Shown: piece by piece, positions 19,696 through 28,657 of the stretch | How positions within the stretch are numbered: the first letter of the stretch is position 1 | How the letters are laid out: every line of letters begins with the position of its first letter | Origin: Akkermansia muciniphila | Lineage (GTDB): Bacteria; Verrucomicrobiota; Verrucomicrobiia; Opitutales; Opitutaceae | Length of the DNA: 64,000 nt | Assembly: GCA_945888375.1 (NCBI GenBank) | Contig: CAMCZZ010000004.1 | Coordinates: 62,001-126,000 of the forward strand | Direction: 5' to 3' | Position numbers and translations under genes: made by a program | The notes under the pieces: generated by a model | Database searches by the model: none | What the model was told of the DNA's origin: nothing | Seen by the model: the letters and a program-made list of their open reading frames with translations, nothing else

Positions 19696-19809
19696 ACCCA
19701 TCAACCCAGAACCGTCGATAGGTCGAAAAGTCGAGGAATCGATTTCCCTTCTAAACCAAGACTTATCGCCCCTTCGACTACATCGCCCCTTCGACCTCAT
19801 TTAAAAGCC
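19696..19809. repeat. coxA-coxC spacer with short repeats
   Basis: The spacer holds two copies of a 14-base direct repeat (atcgccccttcgac at 19765-19778 and 19782-19795). It also holds aggtcgaaaagtcg at 19720-19733, which recurs almost exactly as aggtcgaaagtcg at 20693-20705 in the coxC-coxD spacer. The reverse complement of its core octamer lies at 19790-19797. No open frame or terminator is seen. Confidence 0.5.
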
Positions 19810-20661
19810 ATGTCCGCCCATTCCGCCACCATCGATCACCACCACGATCACACCACCTCGACGGGCATACCGAACAAGAAGCTCTTCATGTGGGCCTTCC
19901 TTGCATCGGACTGCATGTTTTTCGGCACGCTGATCTCGACCCACGTGATCTATCGGCTACACCCCACCCCCGAAGGTGCCGACCCCACCAAGCTCTTCTC
20001 CATCGAGCTGACCTCTTTCTCCACCTTCATCCTGCTGATGTCCTCTTTGCTCATGGCCCTGGCCGTGGGCGCGAGCCAAAAAGGCAAGGTGGAAGCGACT
20101 CGCAAGATGTTGCTTGGCACTATTTTCTTCGGCTTGGTCTTCCTCGGCTGCCAGGTCTACGAATTCACCCATTTCGTGCACTTGGGGCTCACCCTGAAGA
20201 GCGATATGTTCGGAGCCACCTTTTATACCCTTACTGGCACGCACGGCGTTCACGTGGCCATCGGCGTCCTCTGGCTGGTCTTGATGTATATCCGCACGTT
20301 TAAACCCGCCGAAGCCGGCCGGGCCTGGATCACCCGCGCCGTCGTGCAGTTCACCGCCTTCGCGGTGGCGACGGTTGCGATCATGTTCGTGATGCTCGCG
20401 GTCACCCACGTTGGCGCGGAACAAGGCTACTCGCTCTCTTCGGTGGTCCACGCTCTCCACCACGACACCATGACCACCGGGGCAACCATTGCCTTCGCTG
20501 CCTCCACCGCCGTTCTGTTCGCCCTCGGCCGATCTGCCTGGACGGTCGATTTCGGCGAAGCCAACGCCATCGACGTTGAGGGCATGGGCCTCTACTGGCA
20601 CTTCGTGGATGTCGTGTGGATTGTGATTTTCACCATCGTTTACCTGCTCGAATACCTCTGA
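19810..20661 (+). CDS. coxC: Cytochrome c oxidase subunit III
   Basis: The 283-residue membrane protein of the haem-copper oxidase subunit III family has a His-rich N-terminus (HSATIDHHHDHTT) and about seven hydrophobic helices. The family core FYTLTGTHGVHVAIGVLWL lies mid-protein, and the C-terminus is GLYWHFVDVVWIVIFTIVYLLEYL. It stabilises subunit I and the proton path; it binds no metal. It is the third gene of the cox operon. Confidence 0.95.
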   Translation: MSAHSATIDHHHDHTTSTGIPNKKLFMWAFLASDCMFFGTLISTHVIYRLHPTPEGADPTKLFSIELTSFSTFILLMSSLLMALAVGASQKGKVEATRKMLLGTIFFGLVFLGCQVYEFTHFVHLGLTLKSDMFGATFYTLTGTHGVHVAIGVLWLVLMYIRTFKPAEAGRAWITRAVVQFTAFAVATVAIMFVMLAVTHVGAEQGYSLSSVVHALHHDTMTTGATIAFAASTAVLFALGRSAWTVDFGEANAIDVEGMGLYWHFVDVVWIVIFTIVYLLEYL

Positions 20662-20809
20662 TCTTTCCAAGCCGCAGAAAGTCAAAGGTCTCAGGTCGAA
20701 AGTCGCCACCCGCTTCGCGCCCCCAATCAATCCCTCCCCGCGCCGGCCCCGGCCGTGCCGGACACGACTTCCGAACTGAGACCTTCAAACCTTACGCCTT
20801 TCACCTCCC
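20662..20809. repeat. coxC-coxD spacer with inverted repeat
   Basis: This 148-base gap has an inverted repeat, aaggtctcag at 20685-20694 and ctgagacctt at 20776-20785. Overlapping the first arm is the aggtcgaaagtcg motif (20693-20705) shared with the coxA-coxC spacer. There is no T-run after the second arm. It might form a long stem in the operon mRNA. Confidence 0.45.
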
Positions 20810-21181
20810 ATGTCCTCCGCGACCACCGAAACCACCCAGGAGCACGCCCACGCCGACGAGGGCAAATTCCACCTCTTTGTGCAGATTGCCATGATTCTCG
20901 CCGTCATCACCGGCGTCGAGATCGTGCTCATCTACCTGCCTATCGTGAAGTGGCTGCTCATTACCCTGCTCGTGGTCCTTTCCCTGGTAAAATTCCTTCT
21001 CGTGATCTTCTGGTTCATGCACCTGAAGTTCGATAAGCTTTTCTGCACCATCCTCTTCTTTATTGGGTTAGTTCTTGCAGGAGGCACTGTGGCGGCCCTG
21101 CTGGCGATTTTTTCGACCTCGGATGGACTGCCGCTCACCGCGCAAACAATCTACGCCGAGCGCGCCGCCGCCGCCCAGTGA
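20810..21181 (+). CDS. coxD: Cytochrome c oxidase subunit IV (caa3-type, CtaF-like)
   Basis: The 123-residue protein has a short polar N-terminus (ETTQEHAHADEGKF) and three hydrophobic helices. The second contains VKFLLVIFWFMHLKFDKLF, the hallmark of prokaryotic subunit IV (COX4_pro). It is the last structural oxidase subunit of the operon. A strong intrinsic terminator starts 28 bases after its stop, so the operon proper ends here and ctaG lies beyond partial read-through or has its own promoter. Confidence 0.9.
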   Translation: MSSATTETTQEHAHADEGKFHLFVQIAMILAVITGVEIVLIYLPIVKWLLITLLVVLSLVKFLLVIFWFMHLKFDKLFCTILFFIGLVLAGGTVAALLAIFSTSDGLPLTAQTIYAERAAAAQ

Positions 21182-21208
21182 TCCCGGTGCAAAGCCAATG
21201 CAATTTTC

Positions 21209-21234
21209 AGGCACCCCCCCAGGGTGCCTTTTTT
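21209..21234 (+). terminator. Intrinsic terminator after coxD
   Basis: An 8-bp perfect stem, AGGCACCC (21209-21216) and GGGTGCCT (21222-21229), has a 5-base loop and runs into a T tract to 21234. It sits between coxD and ctaG and should stop most transcripts of the cox operon. Confidence 0.85.
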
Positions 21235-21313
21235 GCGCACCCGCGAAGGTAGGATAAAAATCACGCCACGGGCTGCGCTTAGATTTTTTCTGCCCAAGCT
21301 GGACCTGAATCTC

Positions 21314-22135
21314 ATGATCGATTGGACCCACTGGCATAACGAACCCTACCTGATCGGCGGCCTTATCGTGCTTGGCTGGCTCTATGCTCTCGCCACGGGC
21401 CCTTTTCGCTCGCGCCTCGCTCCCCCCGGAACCGCCTATCCGCTGCGGAAAGCCATCTGCTTTTACCTGGCCTTGGTCATTTTTTATTTGGCCGTAGGTT
21501 CCCCGCTCGACCAAGCCGGCGAACGGTTCCTGCTGAGTGCCCACATGATCCAGCACCAGTTGATCATCTACCCCGCCGCCATCCTCTTTCTCATCGGCAT
21601 ACCCCCTTGGCTGGCCAGCCATGCCACCACCCGCCCCGAACTCCAGCTTCCCTTCAAGATTTTCACCCACCCCGCCATCGGCGCACTCGGTTACACGGCC
21701 ATCATCTCGATCTGGCACCTCCCCGCCCTTTACGATTGGGCCCTGCGCGATAAAGCCGTCCATATCCTGGAACACGTTACTTTCTTCATCGCCGCCCTGC
21801 TTTACTGGTGGCCCTTCTTCAGTCCCAGCCGCGAGTTCCCGCCGGCCAAACCCGCCCTGCAAATGCTCTACTTGGTCGCGGTCACCATCATGATGACCCC
21901 GCTCTTCGCCTACTTGGCCTTTTCGAGCGAAATCCTCTATCCAACCTACGAATATGCGCCCCGGCTGTTCGCAGAGTTTACTCCTGCTCAAGATCAACTG
22001 CTCGGCGCCGCCATCATGAAGTTGGGCGGTATGTTCGTATCGTTTCTCGCCCTGATTTATGCCTTTTACCAATGGTATCAAGGCTCCGAACGCTCGCAGC
22101 CCAGCCCGGCTGCCGCCAGAGACGCGACCGGTTAA
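21314..22135 (+). CDS. ctaG: CtaG-family (caa3_CtaG) cytochrome oxidase assembly protein
   Basis: The 273-residue integral membrane protein of the caa3_CtaG family has about seven helices and conserved His positions in AHMIQHQLIIYP and LEHVTFFIAALLYWWP. In Bacillus the CtaG of this family is needed to form active caa3 oxidase; it is unrelated to the copper chaperone Cox11 that is also called CtaG. ATG at 21314 (MIDWTHWHNEPY) fits the family; the longer frame would start inside the preceding terminator. Confidence 0.88.
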   Translation: MIDWTHWHNEPYLIGGLIVLGWLYALATGPFRSRLAPPGTAYPLRKAICFYLALVIFYLAVGSPLDQAGERFLLSAHMIQHQLIIYPAAILFLIGIPPWLASHATTRPELQLPFKIFTHPAIGALGYTAIISIWHLPALYDWALRDKAVHILEHVTFFIAALLYWWPFFSPSREFPPAKPALQMLYLVAVTIMMTPLFAYLAFSSEILYPTYEYAPRLFAEFTPAQDQLLGAAIMKLGGMFVSFLALIYAFYQWYQGSERSQPSPAAARDATG

Positions 22136-22220
22136 CGGAAAAGACTCCGCCGCCGGAGGCGCACAAGCCGGAAGTTTGCCTCCCGGCCCCACCGAACGCC
22201 AGACCGCCAAAAGCTTATAC

Positions 22221-22249
22221 CCGGATAGCGCAATAAGCGCGATAACCGG
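22221..22249 (-). terminator. Possible hairpin between convergent ctaG and TPR genes
   Basis: An imperfect hairpin (ccggatagcgc pairing with gcgcgataaccgg across aataa) lies directly after the stop of the minus-strand TPR gene. The T-run is weak, so it may be a poor terminator or only a 3' stabilising stem. Confidence 0.35.
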
Positions 22250-22251
22250 AT

Positions 22252-23640
22252 TTAACGCGAATAGAAGGCGTTGATCTTGTCCGCCACGTCCCGGAAGCCG
22301 ATATCCTCGCTGTAGATCAGCTTGAACTCATTAATGGCATCCTCCTGCCGTCCCATGCCCTCGAAACACTCGGCGAGCTGATAAATGATATCCTTTTTCA
22401 GATCGTCCATGGTGGGAATCTCCCCTTTGGCGATCTGGAACTGCTGGACCGCAAGATCGAACATGCGGCGGGCCTTTAGGGCACGCCCCATGCCGGCGAG
22501 CGCCGGCACCCGGACCTTGGGCGACTTTTGCGCCTGCTGGAAATTCCCGATCGCGCCCTGATGGTCGCCGGCTTCGAGCAGTAGATTCGCCAGGGTGAAA
22601 CGCGCGGCATAGTCATTGGGGTAACGCTCCACGTAAGCCTTGGCATCGTCTAATTTGGCTTTTGCCAACTCGCCCTTGATCCCGGCCGCCGCCTCTAGCA
22701 GGCCCGCATTTTCAGGATCAGCAGCGAGGGCGGTCTCTGCCACTTTCAGCCGGGCCTCGATCACCGCGATGGTAAGATCGTTCTGCAACTTTTCAAACGT
22801 GGCGTCACCCGCCGCCGAGGGCACCTGCCGCACTTGCTTTACATAGTCGAGCGCGGAGGCAGGGTCATTAAGACGGCGATAACCGTCGATGATGGAGCGG
22901 AAATGGTTAACATTCGCGGGCTCGGCGGCGAGACGGGCCTTGGCTTCCTCAATCAACCGCTCGGTCATCTCAGTAGAGGTCACGACCTTGCTGGCCTGCT
23001 CGAGGGACGTGGCCAGATTCTCGTCCTTGAGTTTGGAACGGAAGGAAGCCTGCGATTCCCAATTACCCTTGTCCATGGTCTGGGCGACCGACGCCTTGCG
23101 CATCAAAGCCAAGGCATCGCCATCCTGCGGCCGAAGCTTCAACAACTCGTCGGCGACTTTCACCGCCTCCTTATTCATTTTAGCACCCAAATAGGCCTCG
23201 GCCAAGTGCACCAGTGTATCATGGTCCTTGGGCTGGGCCTCACGGATGCACTCCCAAGCGAAAGCCGCGGTCTCCATCAACCCGAGCGAGTTGGCCGCAT
23301 CGGCCATGCTCTTGAGGGCCGTGATATTGTTGGGATCAACGTGGAGCATTTTCTCCGCCGCCTCGATGGCCTTGACCGGATCTTTCTTGTTTGAAAACAG
23401 AAAACCTGCCATCGTAACCGATCCGAAAGCCTTGGCCACCAGCATGTTCTTGTTCTCGTTTTGGCGGATGAGCGCCGCACGCTGCAGACGACGCACCGGG
23501 AGGCAACCAGGCGCCTGCTTTAAAACTTGAGAGGTGACTTCAAAAACATACTCAAAATTGCCGCGCTGCAAAGCGACTTGAGCATTCTCGACCTGCTTCT
23601 GCAGGCGAAGATCTAGAGAGGTGAGGGAAACTTCCTGCAT
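22252..23640 (-). CDS. Tetratricopeptide-repeat protein
   Basis: The 462-residue protein has no signal peptide or membrane helix, so it is likely cytoplasmic. TPR-like helix pairs run through most of its length (for example LHVDPNNITALKSMADAANSLG, ERYPNDYAARFTLANLLLEAG and LAECFEGMGRQEDAINEFK). A KLKDENLATSLEQASKV stretch in the middle may be a coiled coil. TPRs are protein-binding scaffolds; no partner can be named. ATG at 23640 (MQEVSLTSLDLRLQ) is chosen because the upstream extension is Arg/Gly-rich and runs into the glmM gene. Confidence 0.82.
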   Translation of the reverse strand: MQEVSLTSLDLRLQKQVENAQVALQRGNFEYVFEVTSQVLKQAPGCLPVRRLQRAALIRQNENKNMLVAKAFGSVTMAGFLFSNKKDPVKAIEAAEKMLHVDPNNITALKSMADAANSLGLMETAAFAWECIREAQPKDHDTLVHLAEAYLGAKMNKEAVKVADELLKLRPQDGDALALMRKASVAQTMDKGNWESQASFRSKLKDENLATSLEQASKVVTSTEMTERLIEEAKARLAAEPANVNHFRSIIDGYRRLNDPASALDYVKQVRQVPSAAGDATFEKLQNDLTIAVIEARLKVAETALAADPENAGLLEAAAGIKGELAKAKLDDAKAYVERYPNDYAARFTLANLLLEAGDHQGAIGNFQQAQKSPKVRVPALAGMGRALKARRMFDLAVQQFQIAKGEIPTMDDLKKDIIYQLAECFEGMGRQEDAINEFKLIYSEDIGFRDVADKINAFYSR

Positions 23641-23714
23641 AGGGTATCGTTCTAAAAAGCTGCCGTAGGCCAATCCGGTCAACGCTAGACTGACCCCATG
23701 TGCCTGGTCCCGGC

Positions 23715-25052
23715 TCAAAGCAGTTCTAAATCGCTGCGGGCCGCGGCCGTGAGACGCTCCAGCGCTGAATCTACCAACGCTTGCGTGCCCGCCTCGGCCA
23801 GCAGCCGCAGCTTGGTCTCGGTGCCCGAAAACCGCGCCATCACCCGGCCGGTATCGCCCATCTCGCTCGCCAGCAAAACCAGTTCCCCACTGAGCGCGGC
23901 GCACTCCGCCATGGGCCGCTTGGCCGCGACCTTGAGACTGCGCTGACCTTGGGGAAATTTTGTGAGCCCCGCACGCAAGGCCGATAGCGGCCGGCCCGTC
24001 GCTCGCATGACCGCAAGGACCCCCAGCGCCGCACCGAGACCGTCGCCAGTCGGGGATAGCGCGAGATTCACGATGTGTCCGCTGGACTCCCCGCCCAGCC
24101 GCGCCCCCGTCTCCCGCAAACGCTCCAAAACATGCCGGTCGCCCACGTCGGTGCGCTCCACCCGCCCTCCCGCGGCACGAATCGCCGCATCCACTCCGAG
24201 ATTGCTCTGCACCGTGACCACAAGCGTCCCGGCCGCCAATTCCCCCCGCGCCAAGGCATCGAGCGCGAGAATCGTGAGAATCTCATCCCCATCAAGCAGC
24301 GAGCCGGTCTCGTCACAAAGCACGCAACGGTCGCCATCCCCGTCATGGGCCACGCCCAAACGCGCACCATGCTCGACCACTGCGCGCGCCAGCGATTCGG
24401 GGTGCTCACTGCCGACCCCTGCATTGATATTCTGCCCGTCGGGCGCCCCGCCGATCACGGCGACCTCCGCCCCCGCTATGCGCAAAGCCTCCGGCGTGGT
24501 CCGGGCCGTCGCGCCATGTCCCGCATCCACCACGATTCTCCAGCCAACCAACGACCCGGCCGGCAAAAGCGCGGCGAGCGCGGCGACGTATCCGGCATTC
24601 GCTTCCATGTGCGGAAGTTCCTCCGCGGCCCCGCCCGCCGCCTGCGGCGGCAGTAAGGCCTCGATGGCCGACTCCTCGCTATCGGCGAGCTTGCGGCCAC
24701 CCGTAGCGAAAAATTTGATACCATTGTCCGCCGCCGGATTGTGCGACGCGGTCACCACCACCCCCAGACTGGCGCCGCGCGCGATCACCGCCCGCGCCAC
24801 CGCGGGAGTCGGGGTGACTCCGAGGGAGATCGGCCGGAGCCCGCCCGCCCTCAGGCCGGCGGCCAGCGCCCGCTCGAGCGCAGGCCCGGAAGCACGGGTA
24901 TCCCGCCCGATCAAGACCTCGCCACCAGGCCCCTGCCGGCCGACCGCCCAGAGGGCAGCCGCTTCACCGAGGCGGGCGGCGAACTCCTCATTGATAACCG
25001 GCCCGCCAAAAGGGCCGCGCACCCCGTCGGTGCCGAAGTATTCGCGTTTCAT
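23715..25052 (-). CDS. glmM: Phosphoglucosamine mutase
   Basis: The 445-residue GlmM converts glucosamine-6-phosphate to glucosamine-1-phosphate for peptidoglycan and lipopolysaccharide precursors. The start MKREYFGTDGVRGPF is characteristic. The phospho-serine loop is VVVTASHNPAADNGIKFF, the Mg loop is HDGDGDRCVLCDETG, the sugar-binding loop is GGESSGHIV, and the C-terminal phosphate site is RFSGTETKLRLLAEA. The start overlaps the trpD stop by 4 bases, so trpD-glmM form one operon. Confidence 0.95.
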   Translation of the reverse strand: MKREYFGTDGVRGPFGGPVINEEFAARLGEAAALWAVGRQGPGGEVLIGRDTRASGPALERALAAGLRAGGLRPISLGVTPTPAVARAVIARGASLGVVVTASHNPAADNGIKFFATGGRKLADSEESAIEALLPPQAAGGAAEELPHMEANAGYVAALAALLPAGSLVGWRIVVDAGHGATARTTPEALRIAGAEVAVIGGAPDGQNINAGVGSEHPESLARAVVEHGARLGVAHDGDGDRCVLCDETGSLLDGDEILTILALDALARGELAAGTLVVTVQSNLGVDAAIRAAGGRVERTDVGDRHVLERLRETGARLGGESSGHIVNLALSPTGDGLGAALGVLAVMRATGRPLSALRAGLTKFPQGQRSLKVAAKRPMAECAALSGELVLLASEMGDTGRVMARFSGTETKLRLLAEAGTQALVDSALERLTAAARSDLELL

Positions 25053-26107
25053 GGATGACTGGAAAAAAACTCGCGGGTCGCCGCGATCTTGGCCCGCACC
25101 GCCCCACCCAGCAGCAACTCGCGCGCCTCGGCCAAGCCTGCCACCGGTGACACACTCTTTCCACATATCCAGAGGGCCACCGCCGCGTTGAGCGCCACCG
25201 TATCCACCAAACCAGCCGGCCCCCGGCCCTCCAATAAAGCATGCACGATCCCGAGGTTCTCCTCCAGCGAGCCCCCAGTCAGCTCGGAAAAATCAGCCCG
25301 TCGCAGCCCGAGGGACTCCGGCGTCCAGACAGCATCAAGGTCGCGCAAACGGCCAAAACCCCGGACACGGGTATCCGTCGCACTGGTCAACTCATCGACC
25401 CCGCGCTGCGCATCCAGCCGGCCATGCGCCGCGAGCCCGGCCGCCGCTCCGAGCCGCTCAAGCGTCTCCGCCAGCAAAGGCGTCCAGGTCTCCGAAAAAA
25501 CGCCCAGCAACACATGGGCCGGCCGCCCCGGGTTAATCAGCGGCCCCAATACGTTGAAAACGGAACGCCGTCCCTCCTGCGCGAGCAGCTTGCGCGCGGG
25601 ACCGATATGCTTGAAAGCAGGGTGAAACGCCGGGGCGAAAAAGAACACATATCCCAGCTCCGCCAGGGCCGCCCGCAAAAGCTCGGGCGGAGCGTCCAGG
25701 CGGAAACCGAGGCCGAGCGGCCCCAATAAATCCGCACTGCCGCACTTGGAAGTGATGCCTCGATTGCCATGCTTCATGACCGGCACGCCGGAGCAGGCCA
25801 GCGTCAGCACCACCAGACTCGATATATTGAAGGCCCCGGTATGATCCCCGCCCGTGCCCACCACGTCGATGGCGCGAGCCGCGCAGCCCGCGACCCCCGG
25901 GTCCACCGCCCGGGCACGAAACGCCGTGGCAAACGCCGCCAACTCGGCCGCCGTCTCCCCTTTGTCGCTGAGTGCCCGCAAAAAATCCGCCTTTTCGGTA
26001 TCCGGAACCGCAGCGTGCGCCAGCGCGTCCGCGGCGGCCTCCACCCCCGCGACATCAAGATCGGAGCGTTGACGCAATCCCTGGGTAAGTTCGGCAAGCG
26101 AGACCAT
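25049..26107 (-). CDS. trpD: Anthranilate phosphoribosyltransferase
   Basis: The 352-residue TrpD joins anthranilate to PRPP in tryptophan synthesis. The PRPP/anthranilate motifs are VGTGGDHTGAFNISS and VMKHGNRGITSKCGSADLL. The family more often has GDG and GNRxxSS at these places, so the fit is good but slightly divergent. The N-terminal helical domain contains DKGETAAELAAFATAFRA. The start is ATG 26107 (MVSLAELTQGL). It is upstream of and coupled to glmM; no other trp gene is in the window. A remote TrpD2-type relative of unknown function cannot be excluded. Confidence 0.85.
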   Translation of the reverse strand: MVSLAELTQGLRQRSDLDVAGVEAAADALAHAAVPDTEKADFLRALSDKGETAAELAAFATAFRARAVDPGVAGCAARAIDVVGTGGDHTGAFNISSLVVLTLACSGVPVMKHGNRGITSKCGSADLLGPLGLGFRLDAPPELLRAALAELGYVFFFAPAFHPAFKHIGPARKLLAQEGRRSVFNVLGPLINPGRPAHVLLGVFSETWTPLLAETLERLGAAAGLAAHGRLDAQRGVDELTSATDTRVRGFGRLRDLDAVWTPESLGLRRADFSELTGGSLEENLGIVHALLEGRGPAGLVDTVALNAAVALWICGKSVSPVAGLAEARELLLGGAVRAKIAATREFFSSHP

Positions 26108-26124
26108 AGTGAGGTTGGTCAGAG

Positions 26125-27186
26125 ATGGCCCGCGCCCCCTGCCAAGGGAAAGCCAAAACTCGACACCCGCCGTCAGCTGTGACGCATTTCCCCGTGACTC
26201 GCCCATTCACCTATCTTTTCCTGGCCCTGCTCGCCGCCACCTCGCCTGCCGCCCCCGAGCCGCCACCCGCCGAAAATACCCCGGCCGCCGAGGCCAAGAC
26301 CCGGCCCACCCTCACCGACGGCCTCATCCTCGGACTAGTCGAGGGCATCACCGAGTTTCTGCCCGTCTCTTCCACCGGGCATTTGGTGATCGCCAACCAC
26401 GCGCTGGCACTCGACTCGGCCGCACCGATCGGCACCGATAAACACGGCCGAATCATCACCCTCAAAGACGCGGCCGACACCTACGCGGTGGTTATCCAAG
26501 CCGGCGCTATCGCCGCCGTCGCCTTTCTCTACTGGGCGCCTCTGACGACCATGTTCGCCGGTCTCGCCGGCCGGAATCCCGCCGGGCTCCGCCTGCTGCG
26601 CAACCTCATCCTCGCCTGCCTGCCGCCCGTCATCACCGCGCTTCTGTTTAAAAAATACATCAAAGCCCACCTGTTTTCCGTCCAGACCGTCGCCTGGGCG
26701 CTTCTTGTCGGCGCCGGCATCATGTTGTTCACCGAATATCGCCGCCGGCGCACGCATTCCCGCCAGTCCGGGGTGCTCGCTTCGCCGGGGGCCGAACTCG
26801 CCGGCGCCGACCTGTCGCCCCTGGCGGCCCTGCTGGTAGGCTTCGGCCAATGCCTCGCCCTGTGGCCCGGTATGAGCCGCTCCATGACCGCGATGGTATC
26901 CTGCTATTTCGTCGGCCTGAAACCCGCTCGCGCCGCCGAGTTCAGCTTTCTCCTGGGTCTGCCACTGCTGGGCGCCGCTGCCGCCAAGGATGCCCTGGAT
27001 GGAGGTCCGGCGATGGTGGCCGCCTTCGGCTGGACCACTCTTGTCGCCGGCCTCGTAGTTGCCTTTCTGAGCGCCGCCGTCGCCGTAAAACTCTTCGTGG
27101 GGCTGCTGACCCGCCTCGGATTGGTGCCGTTTGCCATATACCGGGTAATTCTTGGCCTGCTTTTGCTGGGCTTTTTCGCCAACTAA
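26125..27186 (+). CDS. uppP: Undecaprenyl-diphosphatase UppP/BacA
   Basis: This integral membrane phosphatase recycles undecaprenyl diphosphate for cell-wall synthesis. Catalytic motif 1 is EGITEFLPVSSTGHLVIAN at about residues 73-91. The second motif is LWPGMSRSMTAMVSCYFVGL, a small variant of the usual PGxSRSG. Eight or so hydrophobic helices are present. The first 60 residues are a Pro/Ala-rich lead not typical of the family. GTG at 26179 or 26194 would give a signal-like start (VTRPFTYLFLALL), so the start is uncertain. It is divergent from trpD, with only 17 bases between the ATGs. Confidence 0.9.
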   Translation: MARAPCQGKAKTRHPPSAVTHFPVTRPFTYLFLALLAATSPAAPEPPPAENTPAAEAKTRPTLTDGLILGLVEGITEFLPVSSTGHLVIANHALALDSAAPIGTDKHGRIITLKDAADTYAVVIQAGAIAAVAFLYWAPLTTMFAGLAGRNPAGLRLLRNLILACLPPVITALLFKKYIKAHLFSVQTVAWALLVGAGIMLFTEYRRRRTHSRQSGVLASPGAELAGADLSPLAALLVGFGQCLALWPGMSRSMTAMVSCYFVGLKPARAAEFSFLLGLPLLGAAAAKDALDGGPAMVAAFGWTTLVAGLVVAFLSAAVAVKLFVGLLTRLGLVPFAIYRVILGLLLLGFFAN

Positions 27187-27322
27187 ACTCCTTCGCCGGC
27201 ACGGTGAATAAGCGCCGACATCACGCTTGACCGCACCGTTTCCGGCCTTCATTCCGTTTAACCTTTACTCACTCAAACTCGCACGGCCGCCGCCGCGCCC
27301 CCACCCTCCAAGCCCTCCTCCC

Positions 27323-27502
27323 ATGGCCAATCCGAAACGCAAGCAATCCAAACGTCGCAGCGCCAACCGCCGCGCAGCCAACGCCTTCCAGGCCCCCGAA
27401 TTCGCCAAGGACCCCGTCGATGGCAGCCTTTTTCGCCCCCATCGCGTGAATCCGGCCAACGGCCTCTACCGTGGGCGCCAAGTGCTGGACGTCTCCGTCT
27501 AA
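27323..27502 (+). CDS. rpmF: 50S ribosomal protein L32
   Basis: The 59-residue basic protein begins MANPKRKQSKRRSANRRA, the L32 signature, and ends LYRGRQVLDVSV. The zinc-binding cysteines seen in some L32 proteins are absent, so this is the zinc-free form. It stands 39 bases before plsX; rpmF-plsX-fabH is a widely conserved order linking ribosome and lipid synthesis. Confidence 0.93.
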   Translation: MANPKRKQSKRRSANRRAANAFQAPEFAKDPVDGSLFRPHRVNPANGLYRGRQVLDVSV

Positions 27503-27541
27503 GCACCTCGTCCAGCCCCCGCTTCACTCACGCACCACCCG

Positions 27542-28639
27542 ATGGGAGCACCCACCGGTTCCCTCGGCCGGATCGCGTTGGACGCCATGGGCGGCGACCT
27601 TGGCCCGTCCGAAGTCGTAGCCGCCGCCCAACTCGCCCTGAGCGATAGTCGTCTTGGCTGCGATCTCACTCTGGTGGGACAACCCGCGATTTTAGAGCCC
27701 TTGCTTCAGCAGCAAGGGCTTTCTTCGCATCCCCGCCTTTCGCTCCACCCCGCTTCGGAGGTGATCACCATGGAGGATAAACCTATCCAGGCCCTCCGTC
27801 GTAAAAAAGACTCTTCGATGGCCCGGGCCATCGAACTTATCAAAACCGGGGACGTCGGCGCCGTCGTATCCTGCGGCAACACCGGCGCCCTCATGGCCGG
27901 CGGCACCCTGCGCCTGCGCACGCTTGACGGCATCGACCGCCCTGCCCTCGCCGCCATCATTCCCCGGGAGAACGGCTTCTTTATCCTGATTGATGCCGGC
28001 GCCAACCCCGAGGCGGAACCCCGCCACCTCGCCCATAACGCTCTACTGGGCAGCCATTACGCCCGCCTCATTCTCGGCGTAGCCCACCCCCGGGTCGGCC
28101 TCCTGTCCGTGGGCACAGAGGAAGGCAAGGGCAACGCCCTCACCAAGGCTACCCACGAGATTCTCAAGCGCGCCGACGCCGAGGGTATTCTCAACTATGT
28201 CGGCCCCACCGAGGGCTTCCAAGCCTTCACTGACCACTGCGACGTCGCCGTGTGCGACGGCTTCGTCGGCAACCTGCTGCTGAAGAGTTGGGAATCCCTC
28301 GCCAAATTCTTCAAAGCCACCCTCGAAAAAGAGCTGAAGGCCAACCCGCTCCGCCTCACCGGCGCCGCCCTCTCGCGCGGCGCCTTCAAGGCCCTCAAGG
28401 CCCGCATGAACCCCGATGTTTACGGCGGCGCCCCCCTGCTCGGCCTGCGCGGCAATGTCCTCAAGGCCCATGGCTCCAGTAACCGCCACGCCCTCCACGC
28501 CGCCATCATCGCCGCCGACAAAGTGATTCGGGCCGATTTCCTTGCCCAAGTTTCGCGCGACACCACCCCGCTGAATAGCCTGATCGAAGCCTGCCCCGAC
28601 GCCCCCGCCGCCACGGGTGAGACCCCTCCCGCAGCCTGA
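27542..28639 (+). CDS. plsX: Phosphate acyltransferase PlsX
   Basis: The 365-residue PlsX converts acyl-ACP and phosphate to acyl-phosphate for phospholipid synthesis. Motifs are IALDAMGGDLGPSEVVAAA at the start, VVSCGNTGALMAGGTLRLRTLDGIDRPAL, LIDAGANPEAEPRHLAHNA and VAVCDGFVGNLLLKSWE. The length and order fit the family. It is followed by fabH after 18 bases and shares the rpmF operon. Confidence 0.95.
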   Translation: MGAPTGSLGRIALDAMGGDLGPSEVVAAAQLALSDSRLGCDLTLVGQPAILEPLLQQQGLSSHPRLSLHPASEVITMEDKPIQALRRKKDSSMARAIELIKTGDVGAVVSCGNTGALMAGGTLRLRTLDGIDRPALAAIIPRENGFFILIDAGANPEAEPRHLAHNALLGSHYARLILGVAHPRVGLLSVGTEEGKGNALTKATHEILKRADAEGILNYVGPTEGFQAFTDHCDVAVCDGFVGNLLLKSWESLAKFFKATLEKELKANPLRLTGAALSRGAFKALKARMNPDVYGGAPLLGLRGNVLKAHGSSNRHALHAAIIAADKVIRADFLAQVSRDTTPLNSLIEACPDAPAATGETPPAA

Positions 28640-28657
28640 AGCCGTCCCGTTTCCGCC

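Noticed and set aside
16540-19800. Two long minus-strand frames opposite coxB and coxA
   Set aside because: Both are mirror frames of well-conserved oxidase subunits and have the skewed Gly/His/Glu composition of such shadows.
23641-23904. N-terminal extension of the TPR protein
   Set aside because: The 88 extra codons are Arg/Gly-rich and lie over the glmM end; the ATG at 23640 gives a normal start.
23962-25191. Plus-strand frame of 409 codons opposite glmM
   Set aside because: Ser/Pro/Arg-rich shadow of glmM; the true gene is proven by its catalytic motifs.
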